DNA of 64,000 nt from NCBI RefSeq assembly GCF_038024875.1, contig NZ_CP136136.1:4464001-4528000 (forward strand), in the 5' to 3' direction. Each line of letters begins with the position of its first letter. Positions within the stretch are counted from its first letter, which is position 1. This DNA is from Gordonia rubripertincta. GTDB taxonomy: Bacteria; Actinomycetota; Actinomycetes; Mycobacteriales; Mycobacteriaceae. The notes under the pieces are model-generated. The model had not been told where the DNA came from. It saw nothing but the letters and a program-made list of their open reading frames with translations, and did no database searches. A program made the translations under genes and the position numbers. Positions 35,099 through 43,467 of this stretch are shown in pieces.

Positions 35099-35965
35099 TC
35101 AGAGCAGCGCCGTCAGCACCGCCCACACCACGAACGCCGAAGGCAGGAGGCTGTCGAGGCGATCCATGATGCCGCCGTGGCCCGGCAGCAGTGTGCCCAT
35201 GTCCTTGACCCCGAGATCGCGCTTGACCTGCGACTCCACCAGGTCGCCGAGCGTTGCGCACACCACCAGCACCGGCCCGAGGATCAGGCCGATCCACCAG
35301 TGGCTGCCGATCAGGAACGTGATGCAGCCGACCGCACCGATCGTGCCGACGAGGAGCGAGCCGACGAGGCCTTCCCACGACTTCTTGGGGCTGATGGCCG
35401 GCGCCATCGGGTGCTTGCCGAACAGCACGCCGGCGGCGTATCCGCCGACGTCGGAGCAGACCACGACCACCATGAGGGTCGCGACGCGGGCCGCACCGTC
35501 ATCTTGTGTGACGAGGTGGACACCGAAGGAGGCCAGCAGCGGCAGCCAGGCCAGCACGAACACCGTGAGGGCGAGGTCGGTGAGGTAGTTCTCCGGCGCG
35601 TTGGAGATGCCCTGGGCGAGCAGCTTCCACACCATCGACACCAGGACGGTCGCGACGAACGCGACCAGCACGCCGGTGGGCCCGTACGGCCAGCTGACCC
35701 AGATGATGGCCTGACCGCCGATGAGCAGCGGCCAGAACGCGACGTTGTATCCCGCGGTCTGGAGCCGCTTGGTGACCTCCCAGGTCGCGATCGCGAACGC
35801 GACGGCGACGAGGACGTACCACAGCATCGGCGCGAACAGCAGGATCAGGATGATGCTGACGCCGAGCGTGCCTCCGACCGCGATGGCGGCCGGGAGGTCA
35901 CGACCTGCCCGTGACTTCTTCTCCGGGCCGGTCTTGTTCTCAGGGTCGGATGCCTTCTCGCTCAC
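35099..35965 (-). CDS. cdsA: Phosphatidate cytidylyltransferase
   Basis: A 288-residue multi-spanning membrane enzyme that makes CDP-diacylglycerol from phosphatidic acid and CTP. The C-terminal CDS signature is seen as SPKKSWEGLVGSLL and the DRLDSLLPSAF end. The first 25 residues are charged and cytosolic. Its start overlaps the frr stop by four bases. Confidence 0.95.
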   Translation of the reverse strand: MSEKASDPENKTGPEKKSRAGRDLPAAIAVGGTLGVSIILILLFAPMLWYVLVAVAFAIATWEVTKRLQTAGYNVAFWPLLIGGQAIIWVSWPYGPTGVLVAFVATVLVSMVWKLLAQGISNAPENYLTDLALTVFVLAWLPLLASFGVHLVTQDDGAARVATLMVVVVCSDVGGYAAGVLFGKHPMAPAISPKKSWEGLVGSLLVGTIGAVGCITFLIGSHWWIGLILGPVLVVCATLGDLVESQVKRDLGVKDMGTLLPGHGGIMDRLDSLLPSAFVVWAVLTALL

Positions 35966-36519
35966 ACCTCGAGCAATTCGTCTTCTTTGTGCTTCACCAG
36001 GTCGTCGATCTGATGCACATAGGTGGCCGTGGTCTTGTCGAGTTCCTTCTCGGCACGGGTGACCTCGTCCTCGCCCGCCTCGCCGTCCTTCTGGATGCGC
36101 TTGAGCTCGTCGGCGGCCTTGCGGCGCACGTTGCGGATGGCGACCTTCGCGTCCTCGCCCTTGCCCTTGGCCTGCTTCACCAGCTCGCGACGACGCTCCT
36201 CGGTGAGCTGTGGGATGGCGATGCGGATGATCGTGCCGTCGTTGGTCGGGTTCACGCCGAGATCGGAGTTGCGGATGGCGGTCTCGATGTCACGGAGCGT
36301 CGACGCCTCGTACGGCTTGATAACGACCAGGCGCGGCTCGGGCGTGTTGATCGACGCGACCTGCGTCACCGGGGTCATCGCGCCGTAGTACTCGATGTTG
36401 ATCTTGTTGAACATGGCCGGGTTCGCACGCCCGGTGCGGATGGAGCCCATGTCCTCCTTGGCGACGTTGACCGCCTTCTCCATCTTCTCCTCGGCGTCGA
36501 GCAACGCGTCGTCGATCAT
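35962..36519 (-). CDS. frr: Ribosome recycling factor
   Basis: A 185-residue protein of normal length that, with EF-G, splits post-termination ribosomes. GSIRTGRANPAMFNKI and the C-terminal ELDKTTATYVHQIDDL helix are characteristic. The ATG at 36519 has AAGGA upstream. It is coupled to cdsA by overlap and follows pyrH by 83 bases containing an 18-bp tandem duplication. Confidence 0.97.
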   Translation of the reverse strand: MIDDALLDAEEKMEKAVNVAKEDMGSIRTGRANPAMFNKINIEYYGAMTPVTQVASINTPEPRLVVIKPYEASTLRDIETAIRNSDLGVNPTNDGTIIRIAIPQLTEERRRELVKQAKGKGEDAKVAIRNVRRKAADELKRIQKDGEAGEDEVTRAEKELDKTTATYVHQIDDLVKHKEDELLEV

Positions 36520-36553
36520 CTTCGTCCTTGTTCCGTTCGGTAGGGCCTTGGCA

Positions 36554-36589
36554 GGCCGTGTTCTCGTGCGGGGCCGTGTTCTCGTGCGG
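36554..36589. repeat. Perfect 18-bp tandem duplication between pyrH and frr
   Basis: GGCCGTGTTCTCGTGCGG occurs at 36554-36571 and again immediately at 36572-36589. It lies in the 83-base pyrH-frr intergenic region. Confidence 0.9.
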
Positions 36590-36602
36590 TCCGCTGGGGC
36601 TG

Positions 36603-37358
36603 CTAGGTGCTGACCAGCGTGCCGATCCGGTCACCGGCCACCGCCCTGGCGATGTTGCCCTGTTGGAGCAAATTGAACACCAGGATCGGCATCTTGTTGT
36701 CCATACACAGACTGAAGGCGGTCGCGTCGGCGACCTTGAGCTCCTTGTCGAGGACCTCGCGGTGGGTGATCTCGGTGAACATTTTGGCGTCCGGATCGGT
36801 GCGCGGATCGGCGTCGTAGACACCGTCCACGGCCTTGGCCATGAGGACCACCTCGGCCTTGATCTCCAGCGCGCGCTGGGCCGCGGTGGTGTCGGTGGAG
36901 AAGTACGGCATACCCATGCCGGCGCCGAAGATGACCACGCGCCCCTTCTCGAGGTGACGCTGGGCGCGGAGCGGCAGGTACGGCTCGGCGACCTGGCCCA
37001 TGGTGATGGCGGTCTGCACACGGGTACTGACGCCGCGCTTTTCCAGGAAGTCTTGCAGAGCAAGACAATTCATCACGGTGCCGAGCATGCCCATGTAGTC
37101 CGAGCGGCTGCGGTCGAGGCCGCGCTGCTGGAGTTCGGCGCCGCGGAAGAAGTTGCCGCCGCCGATGACGACGGCCACCTGCACACCGGAGTTGACGACG
37201 TCGGCGATCTGATCGGCCACGGTCGCCACGACGTCCGGGTCCAGACCGACCTCTCCCCCGCCGAACATCTCACCGCCCAGCTTCAACAGGACTCGTTTGA
37301 ATCCAGGACGCTCGGCCTTCTTGAGATCGGATGGGGTGGGATCGGGCGCTTCGCTCAT
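36603..37358 (-). CDS. pyrH: Uridylate kinase
   Basis: A 251-residue hexameric UMP kinase of the amino-acid-kinase fold. KRVLLKLGGEMFGGG, VAVVIGGGNFFRGAEL and the YFSTDTTAAQRALEI segment identify it. ATG 37358 has AGGAAG five bases upstream, better than the GTG at 37370. Forms the pyrH-frr-cdsA string with the downstream genes. Confidence 0.96.
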   Translation of the reverse strand: MSEAPDPTPSDLKKAERPGFKRVLLKLGGEMFGGGEVGLDPDVVATVADQIADVVNSGVQVAVVIGGGNFFRGAELQQRGLDRSRSDYMGMLGTVMNCLALQDFLEKRGVSTRVQTAITMGQVAEPYLPLRAQRHLEKGRVVIFGAGMGMPYFSTDTTAAQRALEIKAEVVLMAKAVDGVYDADPRTDPDAKMFTEITHREVLDKELKVADATAFSLCMDNKMPILVFNLLQQGNIARAVAGDRIGTLVST

Positions 37359-37391
37359 TCGCTTCCTCACTCGTCGGTTCGGTGGACCATG

Positions 37392-38162
37392 TTACGTCCT
37401 CACCGAACGCGACTCGCGACACGCGTACTCCTCGGCCCGGGCCGGTACCGGAAACGTCTCCACACACCGGTAGCCGTCGTCTTCGGACAGGAACTGGGTC
37501 AGCGGAGCCTGCGAGTCCTCGATCCCGAGACGTTCGAGCAGGGTGGCGACGATCTGGCGTGCCACCGGACCGAGCTCCGCCAGCGGCCGACTCCGCAGCT
37601 CGCGAACCCCCAGATCGGCCTGACCGACGCCATCGATCCCGAGCTCCGCGACGGTGTCGAGGAGAATGCCGATCTCGACGCCGTGACCGGGTGCGAACGG
37701 GATCGACCTGAGCAGATCCCGGGTCCCGGCGAGGTCACTGCCGATCGGCGCGATGATCGACGCGAGTTCCGGAGACAGCGACGCGACCAGAGGACGCACC
37801 AGCAACTCGGTGACACGACCGCCGCCGGCCGGATCCCGGTGGTACCCCTTGACCAGTTGCACGCCCGGTGCGGTGAGCAGCGGGCCGAGCAATCGGGAGA
37901 CATCGGCCGGGTCAGGGTCCACGACATCACCGTCGAGGAAGACGACGAGATCGCCGCCGGTGGCCGCGAGCGCGCGCCACAGCACGTCTCCCCGGTCCTC
38001 CCACGGCCCCGAATCGGCGACGACGATCTCGTCCACGAGTGTCCCGACGAGCGGGGCGACGGAGTCGACGACGGCGGCCGCGGCCACCTCCCCGTGGAAC
38101 GCGGGGATCACCACCGAGACGGTGCGGCCGCCCTTTCGTCCGACGAGTTCGTCGGGGGTCAC
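37392..38162 (-). CDS. Shortened GpgS-like glycosyltransferase (GT81 type)
   Basis: A 256-residue family-2-fold glycosyltransferase. TVSVVIPAFHGE (14-25), DEIVVADSG, the metal-binding DGD at 77-79, GGGRVTELLVRPL (113-125) and FAPGHGVEIGILLD follow glucosyl-3-phosphoglycerate synthase. Compared with mycobacterial GpgS as I recall it (324 residues), about 45 N-terminal residues and the roughly 20-residue stretch containing RPGKGE are missing. A second internal loop before GGGRVTEL is shortened. It is probably a paralog with altered donor or acceptor use. GTGA overlap couples it to the esterase upstream. Confidence 0.8.
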   Translation of the reverse strand: MTPDELVGRKGGRTVSVVIPAFHGEVAAAAVVDSVAPLVGTLVDEIVVADSGPWEDRGDVLWRALAATGGDLVVFLDGDVVDPDPADVSRLLGPLLTAPGVQLVKGYHRDPAGGGRVTELLVRPLVASLSPELASIIAPIGSDLAGTRDLLRSIPFAPGHGVEIGILLDTVAELGIDGVGQADLGVRELRSRPLAELGPVARQIVATLLERLGIEDSQAPLTQFLSEDDGYRCVETFPVPARAEEYACRESRSVRT

Positions 38163-39184
38163 CCGGCGAGTGCCGCGCGGAACTGGGGCCAGGCGCGGTG
38201 CAGCTCGTCCTGCCAGTACGGCCACGAGTGGGTGCCGCCCTCGTACAGGTGGAAGGTCGCCGGCACCCCGACCTCGCGCATCCGGCGCTGCAGGTTGCGG
38301 GGGCACTCGGCCGTCGCGGTCTCGATCACCGCGCCCACGGCGAGTTGGTCGAAGAGCTTGGAACCGTTCCCGTCGATGCCCGGCCCGTCGATCGTGTCGT
38401 AGCGCCCCGGCGCACCGGAACCATTGGACACATAGATCGATTTCCCCCGGAACGACTCCGCATGCACGTAGGGGTCGTTGGCGCGCCAGGCCGGACTCGT
38501 CGGCGGCCCCCACATGTTGAGGGTGTTCCCGTGGCCACGACCCTCGACGACCATGCGCACCACGGCCTGACCCAGCGGGTCACTCGTCTGGGCGCATCCG
38601 CTGAACGACCCGAGCGCCTCGTACAGTTTCGGCGCGTGCAGAGCGAGCTGGAAGACGGAAGTGCCCGCCATCGAGATCCCGGCGACCGCGTTGCGGCCGT
38701 TGCCGCCGAGACGACGGTCGATCACCGCAGGCAGTTCCGAGGTGAGAAACGTGGCCCATTTTTGCACCCCCAGTACGGGATCCGGGTGCTGCCAGTCGGT
38801 GAAGTAGCTCGCGGCGCCACCCATGGGGACGACGACGTTGACGTTCTGATCGGCGAAGTAAGTCCGGATGTCGGTGCGGTCGAACCAACTGCTACCACCG
38901 TCACCGCCCGCGGCCCCGTTCAACAGGTACAGCGTCGGCGCCGGCCGATTCCCCTTCGCCGGAAGAACTTTCACGGTCATCGTCTTCCGCATGGCCGTTG
39001 ACCGCACCGCCAGGTCGATCTCGCCCGCAGGCTGCGCGCGCTCCGCGACGATCGACGCCGGATTCGGTTCCGCCCCAGCGTGACCCGACACACCGGCCAC
39101 CATCGCCAGCACCGACAGCGCGACCAACCCCACTGTGCCCACGACGCGGCGACAGTTCACGCCGGCCAGACCCTGTTCGTTCAT
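38159..39184 (-). CDS. Secreted mycolyltransferase / antigen-85-like esterase
   Basis: A 341-residue exported alpha/beta hydrolase. A signal peptide covers about 1-38 (hydrophobic core VGLVALSVLAMVAGVSG, then AGA). The mature part has LYLLNGAAGG, the nucleophile S171 in AGISMAG and a C-terminal catalytic His in YEGGTHSWPYW. The pattern is that of the antigen 85 / corynebacterial mycolyltransferase group, which transfers mycolate to trehalose or arabinogalactan outside the membrane. Whether it transfers mycolate here is inferred. It heads a two-gene operon with the GpgS-like gene and is divergent from the condensation-domain gene. Confidence 0.86.
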   Translation of the reverse strand: MNEQGLAGVNCRRVVGTVGLVALSVLAMVAGVSGHAGAEPNPASIVAERAQPAGEIDLAVRSTAMRKTMTVKVLPAKGNRPAPTLYLLNGAAGGDGGSSWFDRTDIRTYFADQNVNVVVPMGGAASYFTDWQHPDPVLGVQKWATFLTSELPAVIDRRLGGNGRNAVAGISMAGTSVFQLALHAPKLYEALGSFSGCAQTSDPLGQAVVRMVVEGRGHGNTLNMWGPPTSPAWRANDPYVHAESFRGKSIYVSNGSGAPGRYDTIDGPGIDGNGSKLFDQLAVGAVIETATAECPRNLQRRMREVGVPATFHLYEGGTHSWPYWQDELHRAWPQFRAALAG

Positions 39185-39213
39185 CCACTCCGCTTTCCCA
39201 AAGAACCACGACC

Positions 39214-39240
39214 GATGCGATCCGCATCACATCGATGCGG
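39214..39240. promoter_or_regulatory. Overlapping inverted repeats in the divergent promoter region
   Basis: GATGCG (39214), CGCATC (39223) and GATGCG (39234) alternate, giving GATGCG-N3-CGCATC and CCGCATC-N5-GATGCGG palindromes. The 282-base region 39185-39466 holds the promoters of both accessory operons and is less GC-rich than its surroundings. A possible operator; the regulator is unknown. Confidence 0.4.
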
Positions 39241-39466
39241 AGGCAGTCTGCCGGACAAAAACAGCGGTGTCCACTGCGGTCAAATGTCCAAGAACCCGGA
39301 CTTCCCGGTACAAACAGACACATTTCGCCAAAATTGTTCCACTGAACCGAAATTCAGGTACCGTCCGTGCGATCGTCGGAACTAGTCACTCGACCGAACG
39401 ACAACATCTGTAATCGAATATGTTCACCCGGAAGCAAATCCCCTTCAGCAAAGAGGTGGTCACACC

Positions 39467-40891
39467 ATGATTAAATTCGGACTGATCGAGGAGTGGGACC
39501 CACGCCCCGGTCACCTGACGAGTTGGGTGGCCTCACTCGCGTCGGTCACCGCTGCCGGGCATGCACCCGCCCACCCCGTCCCCGCCTCCCACCAGCAGGA
39601 GGAATACCTGAAGGTTGCGTGGCGCAACGAATCTGCGGGCTTCCGGTTCGCTCGTCTGTGCCTCATGGCCTTCGACGTGAACGCCCCGCTGGACGTGACT
39701 GCGATGACCACTGCGGTCAACCAGTTCGTCCGGCGTCACGACAGTTTCCGTTCGTGGTTCTCGATGGAGGACGACGGTTCGGTGGTCCGGCATCTCGTGC
39801 CGACCGAGCACATCGAGATGGTGCCGGTCGATCACGGTGATCTCGACGCCGAACGTCTGTGCACGCTCGTACAAGAAGAGACCTCCGGACCGTTCAACTG
39901 GGACTGCTTCACCTTCGGTGCGATCGAATGGAACGGCGGTTTCACGATCTACGCGGCCGTCGACCATCTCAACACCGACGGCATCTCGCAGGCATCCACC
40001 TGCCTGGAGCTCATGACGCTCTACATGAACGCCGCATTCGATGCCGGCGCCGAACTCCCGCCGGTGGGAAGCTATATCGACTACTGCGCCCGGGAACGGG
40101 CCATCTCGCGGGAACTCACCCGTCGTTCGCCGCACGTCGAACGGTGGATAGACCTGGTCCGGGCCAACGGAGGCCGGCTGCCGAGCTTCCCGCTACCCCT
40201 CGGCACCGACAACGTCGAGGGGTACACGCGGAGTGCCCTGCTGAACGCGACGGTGTTCAGCGAGAACGCCGCCCAGCGCTTCGAGGACGTCTGTCGCGAA
40301 CTGGGCTCCAACGTGATCGCCGGGATCATGGCCACCGCCGCCCTCGTGCATGCCGAATTCACCGGCCGGAGCGACTATTTCGGCATGACCCCGAAGAGTA
40401 CCCGCTCCGGCGCCGAGGAGATGAACTCGGTCGGCTGGTTCACCAGTCTCATCCCGGTTCCGCTGACGGTCGACGACACGACCTCGTTCCGGAGCCTCGC
40501 ACCGCAGGCCGCACGCAGCTACGCCGCCGGAAAAGAACTGACCGACATCTCATTTCACCGGGTACTGCAGCTCGCCGAACCCGAGGACGGGCTCGACGTC
40601 AAACCGGGCTGGTCGGTGCCGATGGTCTCCTACGTCGATGTGCGCAAGTTGCCGGGCGTGGAGATCTTCGAGGCAGGGAACGGTTGCCTCTTCGGCAACC
40701 GCGGGAGCAGCGAGGAGGTCTACATGTGGGTGAACCGATTCCCCACCACCACCTCGATCACGTTCCTCTACCCGAACACCGAGATCGCACGGGAATCGGT
40801 GCAGCGCTATGTCGAACGGTTCGTCGAGGTGATCAGCGCGGTGGCCGACCAGGGTGATTATCGACCGTCGTTGCCCGCACTCACATCGTGA
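39467..40891 (+). CDS. Condensation-domain acyltransferase (PapA-like)
   Basis: A 474-residue stand-alone condensation-domain protein. The catalytic HxxxDG is H167-L-N-T-D171-G172 in AAVDHLNTDGIS. The fold's second half continues with the SYVDVRKLPG and GNRGSSEEVYMWVNRFP segments. Stand-alone domains of this type in mycobacteria (PapA proteins) acylate trehalose or phthiocerol with CoA- or polyketide-bound acyl chains. No synthase is adjacent, so donor and acceptor are unknown. ATG 39467 has AGAGG upstream. The stop overlaps the exporter's GTG, indicating a functional pair. Confidence 0.85.
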   Translation: MIKFGLIEEWDPRPGHLTSWVASLASVTAAGHAPAHPVPASHQQEEYLKVAWRNESAGFRFARLCLMAFDVNAPLDVTAMTTAVNQFVRRHDSFRSWFSMEDDGSVVRHLVPTEHIEMVPVDHGDLDAERLCTLVQEETSGPFNWDCFTFGAIEWNGGFTIYAAVDHLNTDGISQASTCLELMTLYMNAAFDAGAELPPVGSYIDYCARERAISRELTRRSPHVERWIDLVRANGGRLPSFPLPLGTDNVEGYTRSALLNATVFSENAAQRFEDVCRELGSNVIAGIMATAALVHAEFTGRSDYFGMTPKSTRSGAEEMNSVGWFTSLIPVPLTVDDTTSFRSLAPQAARSYAAGKELTDISFHRVLQLAEPEDGLDVKPGWSVPMVSYVDVRKLPGVEIFEAGNGCLFGNRGSSEEVYMWVNRFPTTTSITFLYPNTEIARESVQRYVERFVEVISAVADQGDYRPSLPALTS

Positions 40892-42616
40892 ACGCCCGCC
40901 CGGCCTGGCTGGCCCTCGCCGGGTGCCTGCTCGGCGTGTTCATGCAGATGCTGGACACGACGATCGTCAACATCGCGCTGCCCGAACTCACCGTCGACCT
41001 CGGTGCATCGACCTCACAGCAACTCCTGGTGCTCACGGTGTACACGCTGTCGTTCGCGTGCACTCTGCTCACCGCGGCCACCTTGGGCGGCCGGTACGGG
41101 CGTCGACGACTGTTCGTGATCGCGATGGTCGCGTTCACCGCCACCTCCGTGTTGTGCGGTCTCGCAACGGATCCGGTGATGCTCATCGTGTTCCGGGGTG
41201 CGCAGGGTGTCAGTGCGGCCTTGATGTCGGCCCAGACGCTGGCCCTCATCGCCGCCTTGTTCACCAGAGATCGCCACGGGCTGGTCTTCGGGATCTACGG
41301 TGCGGTAGCGGGACTCGCCGCGATCCTCGGTCCCGTCGTCGGCGGTTTGCTGGTGCACGCCGACATCGCCGGATGGGGTTGGCGCGCCATCTTCTTCGTC
41401 AACCTCCCGCTCGGCGTGCTCGCCTGCGTACTGGCGTGGCGTCGCCTCCCGGCCGCGCTCGATCCCGAGCCGGACCGGCCGGACATCGTCGGCATGGTGC
41501 TCTCGGCCTCCGCGCTGTTCCTGCTGTTGTACCCGCTGGCGGTGGGCCGGGAACAGCAATGGCCGGCGCGGCTGTGGATCATGCTCGCTGTCGCCGGCAT
41601 CCTGTCGGTCGTCTTCGTCTGGCAACAGAAACGTCGTGCCGCGCAGGGCGGGACTCCGCTGCTGCGCATGACTCTCTTCTCCTCGCGCCGGTTCGCAGCC
41701 GGACTCGCCATGTCGCTGTTGTTCTTCAGCGTCTTCGCGGGATTCTTCTTCACCGTGTCGATCTCGGCGCAGTTCGGTCTCGGGTACTCGGCACTGGAGA
41801 CCGGCCTACTCGCTCTGCCGTTCGCCGGCGGGGCGGCCGTGGGGTCGGTCGCGTCGCCGTGGGCGGTCGCCCGTGTGGGCGCGCGCCGGGTTCTGCTCGG
41901 CGGTGTGGTCACCGTCGGGGTGGCGTTCGCATGGATCGCGCTGACACTCGACCCGGCGTCGGAAATCCTTCCGGTGAGCGCGATCCTGGCTCCCCTGGTC
42001 CTCGGCGGGGTGGGCACGGGACTGTTCGTCGCGCCCCTGCAGGCGGTCATCCTCTCCGACTCCTCGCCGGAGACGGTCGGGTCTGCCAGCGGCACGATTC
42101 CCACCGTGCAGCAGATCGGGGCGTCGATCGGATTGGCGCTGGTGACCATGTTCTTCTTCGGTCAGGTGGCCGGCCAGACCGACACCAGCGTGCCCGCGGT
42201 GCGCGCCGAACTCACTGTCGCACTGGAGGATTCGCCGGTCGACTCGATGTTCCGGCCGATCGTCGTCGACCGGTTCGCCTGGTGTGCGTCGCAACAGCTC
42301 ACCTCACCGCATCCGGAACGACCGGCCCCGGGATGCGCCGGTACCCAGACGAACAGTGCGGTCGCGGCGATCGCCGCCGAGGCGCAGCCCTACACGCAGG
42401 AGGCCGCGCGGGCCGTCACCGCCCGCACCTTTCTGGGGTGCGTTCCGGACGACGCTGTGGGTTCTGGCCGCACTTGCGATCGGCATCGGCAGTCTGACAC
42501 TCGTGTTGCGGCGCAACGACAACCGCCCCGCCTCCACGATGGGAGACGGGGCGGTCGAGTCGTCGTCCGGGGAGACCCCGGAGGCGATCAGGCCTGTCCG
42601 ACCTCGAAGCGGGTGA
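40888..42616 (+). CDS. DHA2 MFS exporter, apparent frameshift near the C-terminus
   Basis: A 14-TM major facilitator. GGRYGRRRLFVIAMVAF (motif A) and AGLAAILGPVVGGLLVH (motif C) are visible. The first frame is normal to about residue 515 (ARTFLG), then becomes Arg/Gly-rich and ends at 42714. Plus-one frame instead gives AFRTTLWVLAALAIGIG, the expected last transmembrane helix, and stops at 42616. Removing one G from GGGG at 42435-42438 joins the two into a normal exporter. This may be a real mutation, a slippage site or a sequence error. Start GTG 40888 overlaps the acyltransferase stop, suggesting it exports the acylated product. The corrected end overlaps tsf by 29 bases. Confidence 0.78.
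42523..42554. terminator. GC-rich hairpin downstream of tsf (possible terminator)
   Basis: CCGCCCCG (42523-42530) pairs with CGGGGCGG (42547-42554), with CTCC/GGAG continuing the stem after one mismatch. It begins about 34 bases beyond the tsf stop, lacks a T run and lies inside the end of the convergent exporter gene. Confidence 0.4.
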
Positions 42617-43412
42617 AGCCGTTGACGGTCACACCTGCCTCGTCGAGCAGAGCCTTGACGGTCTTCTTCGAATCCTGGACCGACGGCTGGTCGAGCAGCA
42701 CGACGTCCTTGTAGAAGCCGTTGACGCGACCCTCCACGATCTTGGGCAGAGCCTGCTCCGGCTTGCCCTCCTCCTTGGCGGTCTGCTCGGCGATACGACG
42801 CTCGTTCTCGACGACGTCCGCGGGGACCTCTTCGCGCGTGGCGTACTTGGCCTTGAGAGCTGCGACCTGCATGGCGGCGCCGCGAGCGGCCTCTTCGGCA
42901 CCCTCGCCCTCACCGGTGTAGGACACCAGCACGCCGACGGCGGGCGGGAGGTCCGAAGCACGCTTGTGCAGATACACGGCGACCGGGCCGTCGTAGAAGA
43001 CGACGCGACGGAGCTCGAGCTTCTCGCCGATCTTGGCCGAGAGCGCGGCGATGGCCTCGTCGACCGTGCCACTGCCGAGAGCAGCCTTCTTCAGCTCCTC
43101 GACGTCGTTGGTCTTGGCCTCGGCGGCCGCGGTGACGATGTCATCGGCGAGCTTCTGGAACTCGTCGTTCTTGGCGACGAAGTCGGTCTCGGAGTTGATC
43201 TCGATCAGGGCGCCGCCCTTGGCGGCGACCAGGCCCTCGGCGGTGGAGCGCTCAGCGCGCTTGCCCACGTCTTTGGCGCCCTTGATGCGCAGCTCCTCGA
43301 CGGCCTTGTCGAAATCACCGTCGTTGTTGGCCAGCGCGTTCTTGCAGTCCAGCATTCCAGAACCGGTGAGTTCGCGAAGTCGCTTCACATCGGCTGCGGT
43401 GTAGTTCGCCAT
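42588..43412 (-). CDS. tsf: Elongation factor Ts
   Basis: A 274-residue guanine-nucleotide exchange factor for EF-Tu. It starts MANYTAADVKRLRELTGSGM and contains LIEINSETDFVAKN, both diagnostic. The longer frame from 43505 is rejected because GAAGGAGG precedes ATG 43412. Follows rpsB by 55 bases on the same strand. Confidence 0.97.
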   Translation of the reverse strand: MANYTAADVKRLRELTGSGMLDCKNALANNDGDFDKAVEELRIKGAKDVGKRAERSTAEGLVAAKGGALIEINSETDFVAKNDEFQKLADDIVTAAAEAKTNDVEELKKAALGSGTVDEAIAALSAKIGEKLELRRVVFYDGPVAVYLHKRASDLPPAVGVLVSYTGEGEGAEEAARGAAMQVAALKAKYATREEVPADVVENERRIAEQTAKEEGKPEQALPKIVEGRVNGFYKDVVLLDQPSVQDSKKTVKALLDEAGVTVNGFTRFEVGQA

Positions 43413-43467
43413 CGTTGGCGAGCCTCCTTCGAAAGAGTGTGGTGGGACCGAATTGCTGCGGCAGGTG

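Noticed and set aside
36520..38402. Very long plus-strand open frame over pyrH and the GpgS-like gene
   Set aside because: Mirror frame of minus-strand genes; no protein-like composition or start signal.
40888..42714. Exporter read straight through to the stop at 42714
   Set aside because: The last 95 residues are Arg/Gly/Ser-rich shadow sequence antisense to tsf; the plus-one frame gives the expected last membrane helix.
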